Assembly: GCA_947095535.1 (NCBI GenBank) | Contig: OX352774.1 | Location: forward strand, 211,346,965-211,410,964 | Reading direction: 5' to 3' | Length of the DNA: 64,000 bases | Source of the DNA: Poecilobothrus nobilitatus | Taxonomy: Eukaryota; Arthropoda; Insecta; Diptera; Dolichopodidae | Shown here: one piece after another, positions 1-11,404 of the stretch | How the letters are laid out: every line of letters starts with the position of its first letter | How positions within the stretch are numbered: position 1 is the stretch's first letter | Translations under genes and position numbers: made by a program | Notes under the pieces: model-generated | Seen by the model: the letters and a program-made list of their open reading frames with translations, nothing else | Database searches by the model: none | What the model was told of the DNA's origin: nothing

Positions 1-2298
1 AATCAACCTGTATAATACTAAAGCTTTTTATTATATCTTCCTTTTTTTTTTTGATTTTATCGAATCTTTTATATTGAATTTCTTTAAAAATCGTTTTAAT
101 AGAATTATTTTTACTAGGTTGCATAATTTTTCTATTATCATTCCTAAGTTCTCTAAGTCAAATTGTTGTATGTACAAGATATAGATGCATAATATTATAA
201 AAAATACTTTATTTAATAATACCATATATTAAAGTTAATATTTGTATTGTGTGAAATATTCAAAAAATAATATTTTAATAATTAAATTTTTTAATATTAA
301 CAAAAATATACAAAAAAAAAAAATTAATAAAATTTAAGTATATATATCCATTCTTAGTAATTTAATATTTATTTATTAAATTTTATTAAAACACATTCTT
401 AATATATTAAAATCATAATATTTTCTTACTATAATTTTCTATTATTATTTTAAATCTGATTGATAAATGATAAATTTCATAAAAATATAAGAATTAATTC
501 ATTGGGTGTTTATGTGTTTATAAAAATAAAAGTAAAATTTAATTATATTTAATAATCTTTTTTTTAAGAATATTTTAAAATTTATTTTTTAAATTATATA
601 TAATATAATTACTATTAGTGTTTTAAATTTTATAAGCTTTTGATTTAATGAAACTTAAAATAATAAAAAAGAAATTTAAATAGTCTCTTGTAGAGAGATT
701 TCAATTTGTGAATGAGGCTTTGCCTAAAGAGATATCGAACATTTAGAAAAAAAAAAAATTCCTATTTACAAGTAAAAATAATTTTTTTTTTTTTGTTACG
801 AAGGTTGGTAGAAAATTCGAAAGTCACCAAGAGGAACTGCACGTGCTTCCTCAGGATAGTGTTGGACTCTAGCCAACTAAAACCACCCCCCTTTTAAAAC
901 CAAACTTTAGGAAGGAATCTTTAATACAAATGTACAGTTTGGTTTTGCGGATAGGGATGTGGGAAGGATAATTGGGGAAATTGGAATTAGAAAATTTGGA
1001 TTATGAGGGAAATTTTTTTTTCCAAAATTACCAATTTTCTTACATATCCTTAAAAATATATGTTTTTTTTTTAAATTGTCATAAAATCGTAATGCTCATA
1101 TTAGTAACAATTAATGAATTGGCTTTACACCGTAAATCAAAACTTAGTACTTAAGGTTTGTGTATCAGATAAATTTTAAAATGAGCAAGGAGAATTTTAA
1201 AGTACATCTTTATACTTTTCTTCTAAGATTTTAAAAATTAATTTTATGATATTTGAAAATGACCAATGAAGACAACATTAAAAAATTTATTGAACCGCAG
1301 AAAAACATCTAGTCAAAAATGTTTAATGAAGGGGGAAAATAAAATGAAGATTATTAAAATACCTGCAATATTTAAAAAAAAAATTTTTTTTTTTTACCAA
1401 GAATTCATATACATATACATATTAAATATAAATATATAATCGCTTATACATATATATTAAATCAAATTTATTTACTTTTAAATTTTTTTTTTTGTCTCTG
1501 TTTTATATTCATTTTAGAAAAGATAAAATAAAAATTTAATTATGCAAATAATACTAAATACCTGAAGATCAACATAATCCCTAAGAAAATTTCTTTGCAT
1601 TCTTTATTACTTTATTTTATTTGCATAATATATGTATATATGTATACATATATAGATAATATTTATATATATACATAATTACATTATTTAATATATTGGA
1701 TATATGTATGTGTTTTTATTTACTCAGAGTAATTTAATTTTCTTTTGATTTGGATACTCCATTCCAGGAGTAGCATTCATTTTTGAATCATGAGAATTTA
1801 TATTAGTAGGTATTTAATTGAAAATTTCTTTTTTACGAATTTTTTCTTTTTTTTTTTTTATTATAAATTTATAAATATTTAGGTTAATTTTTTTTTTGGA
1901 GGTCGTAAATTTTGGAAAATCAAACAAGTGTAAATGGTTTTGCATATTAAATTATATTTTATTACAAAATAACAAAAATAGGGTTCACCGTTTGATTTTT
2001 TCGTATAATAAAATATAATATAATAATCAGCGCAATTATTGTTTATAGTACTTGTATCTACTTCATAAGTTAAATTGTACTTGAAACTTTATTTCCTGTA
2101 TTGCTATTTAAACAACATTTTAATATTCTGTTTATTTTTTATTTTATTTTCGAATTATAAGAATAACGAATTACAGTAGACGGTAATTTGAATAAAATAA
2201 TTAATTTTCCGAATGTATAATGATTCTGCGAAGATCACCGAAAATTATAAAATCTGTGCTGGTTTTAGTTCAAAACGATATAATTATGCGATAATACT
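1..2298. other. Non-coding A+T-rich DNA
   Basis: No gene seen. The stretch holds many poly(A)/poly(T) runs and degenerate TATA/TATGTA microsatellite DNA around 1625-1710. Short open frames here (for example 31-225 minus, 712-897 and 972-1154 plus) encode Phe/Lys/Ile/Asn-rich peptides dictated by composition and show no domain. Confidence 0.7.
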
Positions 2299-2723
2299 TT
2301 GCATGCCACATCATTCATATTTGAATGACACTTATGTTTCATATGAGGCCACGTTATTCAACTATGCATGACAGTATTACGGTACAGTATTATGGTATGA
2401 CGGTACTTTAAATATGTGTCATTCATATTCTAAGTTACAAAAAATTATCGACATACAATGCATTATTACTGAAATGGAGTATGTAAAGTCAAAAGCGTCG
2501 AAATCAATTTCTTGATATTACAGTAGCTGAAATAGTTTCGGTAGCTGAAACAGAGTTCCGTTTTACAAGACCCATCTACAACATCAATCCGAAAAATTTT
2601 TTAATTTCATTGGAATTGGTGGGAAACCATTTAGTAAAGGTCGCATGCTTCGTTTGTGGTTTTTTTTTTAGTATAGATTGGTCAGTTTATTTACTGATTT
2701 CAGTTAAAATAAGGTTTATATAA

Positions 2724-2760
<37 letters not shown>

Positions 2761-2802
2761 TATAATCATCAATCGGAATATCCAAATATGAATGACGTGA
2801 AA
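2299..2802 (+). mobile_element. MITE-like element, TCATTCATATTTGAAT family, copy 1
   Basis: Inverted near-terminal repeats are visible: TCATTCATATTTGAAT at 2311-2326 and its inverse with one mismatch at 2780-2795. Outside the left repeat is TTTGCATGCCAC, which is also found outside the matching end of the second copy near 43.9 kb, so the element probably includes it. Internal blocks shared with that copy include a 'cattggaattggtggga'-like stretch near 2608 and 'gcatgcttcgtttgtgg' near 2643. No coding capacity, so non-autonomous; the superfamily is not resolved. An (AT)n run has grown inside it. Confidence 0.6.
2731..2756. repeat. (AT)13 microsatellite
   Basis: Twenty-six bases of uninterrupted AT dinucleotide lie inside the MITE-like element. 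The second copy near 43.5 kb lacks it, so the run arose after the copies separated. Confidence 0.9.
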
Positions 2803-3356
2803 AAAATTATTAATACCTATATAGTAAAATTTTGTTAGAAATCATATAGAAGTTCTAGATAATTACTTAAAAAGAAATACCAATATAATATGAAATTATA
2901 GGCCTTGGCCTCTACGGAAATTTTTGTAAAATTGGCTGGGTGTGGAATGTGTTAAAAGAAATTTTTTTTTTTAATCTGACTAAGAAAATAAATGAAAAAA
3001 AATAATCAAAAATATATATACAAACATATATATACATGACTCTTAAATGACTTAAATGAAATTTTCCAACTCAAAAAATTATCGCATAAAAAAAACATTT
3101 TTTTTTTATGCGATAATAATACTTTCCTTGCGTAAACGTACATGTTGTATAAAAGAATTAATATAAAAATAAATTTATTTGTATATTCTTTTTTTTTTGT
3201 TTAATTATTTTTCAGTCCTCTAAATAGATTTAAAAAAATAAATAATTAATTTTTAATTAGGAATAATAAAATGAATTTTATTTAAAACAAAAAAAAAAAA
3301 AATATAATACTTATATAATGTTAATTACTTTTAAATTTATTTAGAATAATTAGAAT
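2803..3356. other. Non-coding A+T-rich DNA
   Basis: No gene seen. It contains a palindromic stretch at about 3080-3112 (attatcgcataaaaaa / ttttttatgcgataat) and several homopolymer runs. Confidence 0.6.
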
Positions 3357-4560
3357 ATGCTCGTGAAGTGTTTTTAGCACATTTTTAAAAAAATATTGAA
3401 AAAATGTGCCAATTAGTTTCACTTTGTCTGTCCATCCGTCCGTCTGTCTGTCTGTTTACAAAATTTCTACACCGTTAAAGATAGAAAAAAAATTTTTTAA
3501 CCATAGATAGGTCACATAAAAAAATTAATATTGTAGAACAACATTTTCATGTAGCCCCATCTCTTACGGAGCTACAGCCCCACAAACTAAATAGTTTCAA
3601 ATGCGTATATCTCATGTTCTGCTTAACACTTTTTCAATTTGGAAACGCCACTCGACAGAAATGTTCCTTTTCTTTCAAAATAAATATCAAAATTATTTAA
3701 TTTTTTTAAATTTAGTATTTAAATTTACAGTTATGTGAAAACCAAATTTTGCATGATTTTTCTATTTTCATAATTCAGGCATACTTTTAGATAGAAATTT
3801 AAAATTCTGAGATAAGAAAGAACTTTTAGAATTAGTATAAGTTTCCTAAGAAATTTCTTTTGAACCGCACCCTGTTTATGAGCTATTAGGGCTCAAAAAT
3901 TTAAAATTTTCTATTTTTAAAGATCTGTAACTTAGGCAACTGTACACATTTTTCTTCGGCAAGGCAAAAACATTAAAGCTCCAGTAATATATTTTTACGT
4001 ATGTTGAAGTTTTCGTTTAATTTAATTAACCAGGTTTCCAGAGTACAGCGATGCAGAGTAACAGCCCTTCAATATTACAAAAAAGTTCTATTTTCAAATG
4101 TATATATATCAGGCTCTGTGTAGTAGTTTCACAATTAAAAAACATTAGAAGACAGCAAGTTTCATTACATCTATAAAACAATATCAAAATTCCGGCACAC
4201 TTTGAGATAAGAACTTGAAATTGTGAGACAAGAAAGAACTTTTAGAATTAGTATAAGTTTCCTCAGAATTTTTCTTTCTACCACCTGCTGTTTAAGACCT
4301 AAATTAAACTCTATACATTCAGTAATATATTTTTAAGTGCATTAACGGTTTTTCTTAGTTATATATGGTTCCGGACTTACAATCCCTCAAAATTGCAAAT
4401 AAATCCATTTTTCTTATATGAAATTTACATTTTTCTTATATGAAATTTTCAAATTTTGACGCAAGCCACAATTCTATACAGTTGGTAATATCTTTTGAAA
4501 ATGTGCGATTTTGAAAATGGTTGGTTTACATTCTGCCTTGTTTTTCTTGTTTTTGCATTT
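3357..4560 (+). mobile_element. GTCY-bearing repeat family B, copy 1
   Basis: This copy shares ordered blocks with 36.6-37.6 kb and, reversed, 46.8-47.4 kb: a GTCY microsatellite, 'aaatttctacaccgttaaag', a 'ttacggagctacagcccc' block at about 3563-3583, 'ggaaacgcca', and 'aagaacttttagaattag' followed by 'tttcctaagaaatttc'. The last two blocks occur twice (near 3820 and 4228), so the copy carries an internal duplication of roughly 400 bp. The layout (head, GTCY run, long A+T-rich body, no ORF) resembles DINE-1/Helentron-derived elements. Ends are approximate; near 3377-3408 there is a 'agcacattttt...aaaatgtgc' inverted repeat. Confidence 0.6.
3426..3456 (+). repeat. GTCY microsatellite of family B copy 1
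   Basis: A run of gtct/gtcc tetranucleotides (gtctgtccatccgtccgtct and onward). GTCY runs near the 5' end are a known hallmark of DINE-1 and related Helentron-derived elements. Confidence 0.8.
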
Positions 4561-5124
4561 ACATTTTTTTTTCTTTTTTGTACTCCTATTTATTGTTATA
4601 ATTAAGCAAAAGAAAAAGAAAAAGGAAAATATGAGATAAAATTGTGAAATATGTTAAAAATAAATCAAGGACTCCTTCCAATTTTTAATATATTTTTATT
4701 AAGGGAAAAAAAAAGGTTTTCTCAGGTCATTACTATAAAACAGAATTTGTGCGGAGATATCGAGTAGTCTTCAAATGTTATTTAGATTCTGTTAAAACTG
4801 AAGGTACAAACTACAAGAATGCTTAATATATTACTTAGAGGAATTTTTAGGAGGAAATTTTGTTTTACAACTGATTTTTTAAAGTAATACTTAATGCACC
4901 AATAGTAATTGGCTTATGCAAAATTCCAGCATATATTATAGGATTTTTTTTCATTAGGTATTTTATTATATTGTAAAACATAACACACAAAAGGCTTTGT
5001 TATAAAAAATTATATATTTAAATAAATAACCTAATAGCCTTATAATCATAATTGTTAACCAATCGATTCGGTTTCTTTTTTAACTTTCCAAAAGAATACA
5101 TAATAGTTTATTTAAAATTTATTT
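4561..5124. other. Non-coding A+T-rich DNA between two family B copies
   Basis: No gene seen. Poly(A)/poly(T) runs only; 4600-4640 is A-rich. Confidence 0.6.
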
Positions 5125-5745
5125 TTAACACTTTTTTCAAAAAAAATTTTAAAAAGTTTGTTTATAAGTTTTATTTTGTCCATCCATTCATCCGTCAGTC
5201 TATTTTCAAAACTTTATAAAACCATTTCAGATAAGAATTAAGGAATTAAGAAATTTTAGCCATGAATAAGTATCTTAAAAGATTAAATTCTTGAGCAACT
5301 GTTTTATATAGCCTCACACATTGCAAAGTTCTTTCAAATTTGAAAAAAACATTATGATCAAATAACTCAAGTTCTGTTTAACACTTTTGTGAATTTTTTT
5401 AGATAAAGAAGGTAAGAAGCAAAATTTAAAGCTACAACATTAAATTTTTACATGTTTCAATTTAAATGATTTTCTTAATTATAAAGGGTATTCTTAAAAT
5501 TGAAATAAATGTCTCTGAATTTATCTGGACTTTTCACAATTTTTTTCTTATATATTTTTTTTTCCTGGATGCGCAAATATTGAATTGAATTGATACAATT
5601 TTAACAAAGGAATATGCCAATATTTACTCATTTTGACGCAACTCAGAATTCTAAACAATTTTTATTCTCTTTTCAAAATTGTGCATCTTTAACCACATTT
5701 CGTTTTACATGCTGCCTTGTTTTATTTAATTTGAGTTTAAAACTA
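5125..5745 (+). mobile_element. Repeat family B, copy 2, diverged
   Basis: It holds a decayed GTCY run (gtccatccattcatccgtca, about 5178-5197), then 'aaaactttataaaaccattt' and a degraded counterpart of the 'agcc...acattgcaaagt' block. It ends with 'cgttttacatgctgccttg' near 5700, which parallels 'ggtttacattctgccttg' near the end of copy 1. More diverged than copy 1, with unclear ends. An open frame at 5614-5799 is incidental. Confidence 0.5.
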
Positions 5746-7004
5746 AACTTTTCTCGTAAATTTTTGATCGTAAAAATAAAAAAAAAAAAAAAATTTTAAA
5801 TCTTTAGATTTGAATTTTTAGATTTTAACATGTCGTTAACCCCTTATATTAAATTTGAATAAGAAAATAAAGAAAAAACGATTTAAAAAGAGCCAATTTT
5901 TTAAAAGTTTAAAATAATTACAAAAGAAAAAAATCTTTTTAAGGACTTTTCCTTAAAACTACTTTCGTTGCTGTTTTCTTTAACTTTTACAGTTTATTTT
6001 CTAACTAAAAATAAATTTTTTATATTTAAATGTCTATTAAGTATTTATGTTATAGTTTTAAACTATATATATGGCTTATAATGTCCTTTTAAATAAGTTA
6101 AATTTATAATACGTGTATGTAAATGTTATAAAAAGTAGAAGAATGACTAAAATTTAACCACGTTTACAAAACAAAAAAAAAAAAAAAACAACGACAAAAA
6201 GAAAAGAAAAATCTTTGGATACCTACAATAATTTTCTTTCGTATAATATGCTAAAAAGTAGAAAAGTTCTAAACATGGATTCGAAAAAAAAAAAAAATCT
6301 TTTCGTGAATTTCTTTGTTAAGTTATGATGAAATTTATGATTCATGAAGAAACTTTGTCCTTGTTGTGATATTCATAGGATGGGGGATAACAAGAATAGT
6401 AAAAAAAAAGAAGTTTATTTAAACTTTTAACGAATTATTACTAGGAACTAAACAAAAAAAACTTGAATTTTCAAATATGGATTATATTTACAAGTATGAA
6501 AAAAAAAACTGAAGTTGTTATAGTATTAAGACAGAACTTTAAAAAGTGTCCTAGTTAATCTGAAATAAAATATATATTAAATAAATATATATTAATGTTT
6601 AAAGTTATTTTAATAGGGATTTCAGAACATTCTTTTTTCATATGGTTTAAACTGCCATTGAAACTTCACTTTCCGCTATGTTAACTTTTGCAAGGAGTAT
6701 TATTAGATCACCAAAATAGCTATCATAAAAATGAAATTTCTTAAAACTGAGACCAGTATATTTTTGTTTAAATTTTTTTTTTGAATTACTTCCATTCTAA
6801 GCTGCTTGAAGTTGCCAAAAACAAAAAGGAAGACTTGTGGACAATAAAGAAGTTAACAGACAAGACTTTACGGCAAATTTGTGTTCAAAAGAACCAATTT
6901 ACACCAACAGTACAAGAAAATTATAAATATCAATCAATTTCCTATAGTCAAAATCATTGAAACTTTATTTGTGATTAAATACTTCTGGAAATTTCTTGCC
7001 CTTA
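5746..7004. other. Non-coding A+T-rich DNA
   Basis: No gene or recognisable repeat seen; poly(A) tracts at about 5775-5795 and 6170-6190. Confidence 0.6.
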
Positions 7005-7138
7005 ATTATACCCTACACATTAAGTATAGGGTATATTAACTTTGGTATGGTGTTTGTAACCACCAAAAGGAAGAGAGTTAGGTATAGACATGTATATATA
7101 TTCTGAATCAGGATCACCGCCGGAGTCGATTTAGCGAT

Positions 7139-7157
7139 GTCCGTCCGTCCGTCCGTA
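7139..7157 (+). repeat. (GTCC)n microsatellite in DINE-1-like head
   Basis: About four and a half GTCC units (gtccgtccgtccgtccgtac) just upstream of the tandem array, as in DINE-1-type elements. Confidence 0.85.
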
Positions 7158-7257
7158 CGATAACTCAAAAAATAATGATGCTATCTTAATGAAATTTATA
7201 CTGTAGGTTAACAATGACTAAGGTAAGGCGGGGATTGTAAATGGGCGAAATCGGACC

Positions 7258-8120
7258 ATGCGTTCGAGTACCTCCCATACAACTTCCAAAACCTAATACG
7301 CATATTTTCGAAATTAATAAAGATAGAAACTTAAAATTTTGTACGAGGTGTGTTTTTCTGAATCCCTGATATCCCCAAAATTTGAGATGAAGTGGAGTGG
7401 TTGTTCGGGTACCTCCCATACAACTCCCAAAACCGAACATGCATATCTTCGAAATTAATAAAGATAGGAACTTCAAATTTGATAGGAGGGTGCTGTTTCC
7501 TAAATCCCTGATTTGTCTAAAATTTGATAGGAATAGGAGTGGTCGTTCGGGTACCTCCCATACAACTCCCAAAACCGAACAAGCATATCTTCGAAATTAA
7601 TAAAGATAGGAACTTCAAATTTGATACGAGGGTGTTGTTTCCTGAATCCCTGATTTGTCCAAAATTTGAGATGAATTGGTGGAGCTGTTCGGGTACCTCC
7701 CATACAACTCCCAAAACCGAACATGCATATCTTCGAAATTAATAAAGATAGGAACGTCAAATTTGATACGAGGGTGCTGTTTCCTAAATCCCTGATTTGC
7801 CTAAAATTTGAGATGAATTGGAGTGGTCGTTCGGGTACCTCCCATACAACTCCCAAAACCGAACAAGCATATCTTCGAAATTAATAAAGACAGAAACTTC
7901 AAATTTGGTACAAGGGTGTTGTTTCCTAAATCCCTGATTTGTCCAAAATTTAAGATGAATTAGAATGGTTGTTCGGGTATCTGCCTCACAACTCCTAAGA
8001 CCAAACAAGCATATCTTCGAAATTAATAAATATATAAACTTGAAATTTGATATAAGAATGTTCTACCCTGTTGATGTCTCTAAAATTTGAAATGAATTGG
8101 GGTGGTGGTCCGCGTGCCTT
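7258..8120 (+). repeat. 142-bp tandem array, about 6-7 units
   Basis: The anchor 'cgggtacctcccatacaac' recurs at about 7406, 7548, 7690 and 7832, and as 'cgggtatctgcctcacaac' at 7974, a spacing of exactly 142 bp each time. Flanking units at about 7265 (cgagtacctcccatac) and about 8116 (cgcgtgccttcacacac) are more diverged. Each unit also carries 'catatcttcgaaattaataa'. The edge units are the most diverged and the central ones the most alike, as expected if unequal exchange homogenises the centre. Confidence 0.9.
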
Positions 8121-8295
8121 CACACACTTCCCAAGACCTAACAATCATATTTGCGAATTTAATAAAGATAGAAACCTGAAATTTTGTACAAAGGTTGTAA
8201 CAGCATTTATTTTTTTTAGTTTGTATTAAATACCTAACTAAAATAACTTATGGATTTTTAATTTAATTTGAATGTTTTAGGTGTAGGGTATAAAT

Positions 8296-8314
8296 AAGTC
8301 GGTTGCATCGACTT
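8296..8314 (+). other. Stem-loop at 3' end of DINE-1-like element
   Basis: AAGTCG (8296-8301), loop gttgcat, CGACTT (8309-8314): a perfect 6-bp stem directly after the subterminal inverted repeat. Rolling-circle transposons carry a hairpin near the 3' end that is thought to mark termination. The copy at 23 kb keeps it in weakened form. Confidence 0.75.
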
Positions 8315-8335
8315 ACTGTTATTTTTACTTGTTTA

Positions 8336-9984
8336 ATTTGTAAGTTTATTAAAAATTTTGTTGTGCATGTTAAAATTTCCCAATCCGTAAGAGAACTAAA
8401 AGAAAAAATATGAACAGAATTTCAATTTCATATTAGTTAGTCTGTGGTGTAGGGACAATTAATTAGCAAATTACATCGTTTAATTTGATAGTTGAGATAT
8501 TTCTGTTTTTTTTTCCCCTTCATTTTCTTTTTTTTTTTTTTTTGTAAAGAAAACTTTAATTGCATAGGCAATCAAAACTTAATTGAAGTAAGGTTTTGAA
8601 GAACTAAGATAAATAAATAAGAAAATAAGTGAAATTATTTATAAATCAAATAAAAAAAGAAAATGGAAAAAATAAAAACAAAAAAAAAGTTGTTAAACTT
8701 AACTCAACCGTTGAAAATTGATCTTTAAACAATTGTTAAAAAGTCCAAAAAGAAAAAAAGTAAGTTTTTATGTAGATATTTTTTTTTTTTTTGAAATATA
8801 GAAAAACAGTTCTTATAATTTTTTTTTTCTTTTCTTTTTGGGAAAGTCTACATAATTGCTAACGGTATAAACTGGTAATGAAAAGTTTTATTTAAAAAAA
8901 AAAAAACATGTAAACTTATGTATATTTAAATATTCTAATTTTTAAATGGAGGTTTTCTGTTACAATAACTCCCAAACTTTTCAAAAAAGTTTTTTAGTTC
9001 TGCTGACGATAGTAGAAATAGAGTTTCAAAAACCGCATGTTATCTAATATTGTATTTTTTTTGTTTTTTTTTTTTTTTTGAAGAAATTTATGAAAAAGTT
9101 TCCAATTTTCTAAGTTTTTTGAAAGAAAATAGAAGGATAAAGTTAAATTTGGATAAAATACTATTTTCTGTTTTTTATTTTAGAGAATAAATTTAAATTT
9201 TTTTTTTTTTCTACAAACTTGAATTACTAGAAAGTACAACTGCTTTTAATATTAAAAGTTGAGATCAGCGTTTCTCAAATACTTTTAAAAAGATATTTAG
9301 ATATTGGAAAATATAGAATTGTAACTGAATTTGGATACCTCCAAATGTATTGTGTATTGATGACCTGATTGTAAGATAATTATTTCTTTTTAATAATTAT
9401 CATGAACTGTTGTACAATAAAATTTTTAAATCTAAGTTTAAGATAAAAGTAAAAAGTATATAAGTAAAATGTGAATAATATTATATAAAATCATTTTTAA
9501 AAATTTCTTTAAGGTTACCATTAACTATATCTCCATAAATAAGGCAATTACTAATAAAAGGGATATGATTGTTCAAATAAATATTCAATTATAAGATTAT
9601 TTCTAAAAGCTGGTCTTAAAATAAGAATCTAATAATTTTGTTAAACTCATTCTTTACATTCTTAATAAAAATGTCTAAATATATATGAAATGCAATAAAT
9701 GTTTAAAAGCAGGATAGCATAGTATGTAAAAAAAAATCACCTTTCATTTAGCGAGGCGCTAAAAAATACATATAATATTATAATTATTTCAAGAGTTACA
9801 AATAAAAAGTCTCAAAATTAAATAAATTTAATAATATGAAAAAAGAAAAACATTTTTCAAACTGCAATTAAAATTCTTTATTAAAGATCCTTACATATTG
9901 TTGTAAACTAATTTAGAAACGTAGGAAAAATGACTACTCTCGCACACTTGTAAGTTTTTGACATTACCTATACTAATAAAAAAT
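8336..9984. other. Non-coding A+T-rich DNA
   Basis: No gene seen; long poly(T)/poly(A) runs near 8525, 8780, 8895, 9070 and 9200. Confidence 0.6.
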
Positions 9985-10176
9985 TTTTTTTTTTGGTGCA
10001 TTTCCCTGCCACATAAATGTAACAAGGAAACTACACAGCCTTTCCTTTTCAGCTGTGGCTGTACCTGTCGTAATAGGGAATTACTCTTATGACGTGTGAA
10101 AGATTCGAACCCACACTTTCTCGGTGTTTGCAGCGTACTTTATACGCTCTTACCCACTAGGTCACCGAGGCCGCAA
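9985..10176 (-). mobile_element. tRNA-derived SINE, family I, copy 1
   Basis: Read on the minus strand, the head is 'ggcctcggtgacctagtggg' with an A-box-like 'gacctagtgggtaag', followed about 45 bases on by the B-box-like 'gggttcgaatc'. The body continues to 'ggctgtgtagtttccttg', 'acatttatgtggcagggaaa' and an A-rich tail on the + strand T-run at 9983-9995. The same body and tail follow the head in the copy at 10.9 kb. It is a SINE rather than a working tRNA gene, because a conserved non-tRNA body follows the head. I could not settle a target-site duplication in the A/T-rich flanks. Confidence 0.85.
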
Positions 10177-10881
10177 AATGTTTTTTTGTTTTATTTATAA
10201 AAAAAATCTTGGCCCTGAAAGAACTTTTCTCGATCTAAACCCTAGCAAATTTAACCTTACACATTTTTTTTTTATATTTCACAATAATAAATAAAATGAC
10301 AAAAACTCTAAGAACAGTTTCCAGCACAATTTCCAGAGTTGTGTATGAGGTATTGCAAAATTCATTTTTACTTTTAACTCTTGGAAAATTTTCTGTCATT
10401 GTTTGATCATCCTTATTATTTTTGCAGAAAAATGAATTTTACATCAAATTTTTCAAAAAAATTAAAACCACACATTTTAAAAACCTTTGATATATATAAT
10501 TGAAAACAAAATAGGATCTATGCTTACCAGTTGAAGCAAACTAACTCCAAGTTTAACTATAAGTTTATTCCTATGTATAATTTTTTACTTGTTTCATTTG
10601 AGAATAATGAAAAAGTAATTTCTTTTATAAACATTGTAAACATTGTAATGTTATATATTTTATGGTTATTACCAGATGATTACATCTAATTTTAATTAAG
10701 GAAAAAAATATTTTGTTCTTTTCAATTTCTTATGTAGATTTTTTCAACAATAAATGAAAATATGTTAAGTACAGAGCATGCGATTGTGACAAAAATAATA
10801 AAAAGCACAAAATTTAAACAAATTAGGTTTTCGTTATGATGATTATTACATTTGGTTTAGAAAATTATTTATTTAGTCTTT
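10177..10881. other. Non-coding A+T-rich DNA between two SINEs
   Basis: No gene seen. Confidence 0.6.
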
Positions 10882-11090
10882 AAAATTGGAAAAGGTACCT
10901 CGGTCGCCTAGTGGATAAGATCGTATAAAACATGCTGTAAACATCAAGGGAATGTGGGTTTGAATCCCACACACGTCGTAGGATTAATTCCCCCTTACAA
11001 CATTTACATCCACGTCTGTAAAGAAAAGGCTGTGTAATTTCCTTGTCACATTTATGTGGCAGAGGAATAAATAAAAAAAAAATTGGAAAA
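10882..11090 (+). mobile_element. tRNA-derived SINE, family I, copy 2, with 12-bp TSD
   Basis: The head 'tacctcggtcgcctagtgga' (A box) and 'tgggtttgaatccc' (B box) are followed by 'aaaggctgtgtaatttcctt', 'cacatttatgtggcag' and a short (ata)/poly(A) tail. It is flanked by the perfect direct repeat AAAATTGGAAAA at 10882-10893 and 11079-11090, leaving an element of 185 bp (10894-11078). Target duplication plus an A-rich tail shows insertion by LINE-type target-primed reverse transcription. The partner LINE is not identifiable here. Confidence 0.92.
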
Positions 11091-11404
11091 TAAAATATAT
11101 CAAAAATCTATGGAAAATCTATGATAAAAGTTCTAAATGAAGTAATTGTCAAACAAATGAACTTTGAACAATCAATACATCAATATATCAATACGCTGAA
11201 TAAAATTTAAGATTCTTGAACTTGGCTTGTGATCGAGAAGATGCCTTTTTATTAAACATTTATGTTTAACATTAAAAAAGGCTAAATGTATCATAATAAA
11301 ATTAAAAGATTATTGTCCCATGATGAATAAAGATGGATATTCATCATGTAGAAAAAAAAAATCTGCTGTTAGTATGTTAAGACGAAATGAATTCCAATTA
11401 AAAC
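11091..11404. other. Non-coding A+T-rich DNA
   Basis: No gene seen; contains an inverted repeat at about 11245-11282 (aaacatttatgtttaacatt surroundings). Confidence 0.5.

Larger units (their letters stand above)
7005..8335 (+). mobile_element. DINE-1/Helentron-like non-autonomous element, copy 1
   Basis: Five hallmarks of DINE-1-type elements occur in order. (1) A palindromic head: TATACCCTA at 7007-7015 and TAGGGTATA at 7027-7035. (2) A block with tatatattctgaatcagga and gagtcgatttagcgatgtcc, matching the known Drosophila INE-1 head in layout. (3) A GTCC run at 7139-7157. (4) A central array of 142-bp tandem repeats. (5) A subterminal inverted repeat GTGTAGGGTATA at 8281-8292, the exact inverse of TATACCCTACAC at 7007-7018, followed by a stem-loop at 8296-8314. 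There is no transposase, so movement would have depended on a Helentron in trans. A relative in opposite orientation lies at 22995-24066. Overlapping open frames (7186-7572, 7397-7600, 7500-7856 and others) are translations of the repeats, not genes. Confidence 0.85.

Noticed and set aside
7186..8008. A set of overlapping 65-128-codon frames on both strands sharing GGTRT and GVVWEVPE peptides
   Set aside because: They are translations of the 142-bp non-coding tandem repeats of the DINE-1-like element; similar frames appear on both strands at 23.05-23.96 kb for the same reason.
10894..10975. A genuine tRNA gene at 10.9 kb (also 10.1, 27.67 and 61.23 kb)
   Set aside because: A/B boxes are present, but the heads continue into conserved non-tRNA bodies and A-rich tails, with target duplications at two sites; they are SINE heads.
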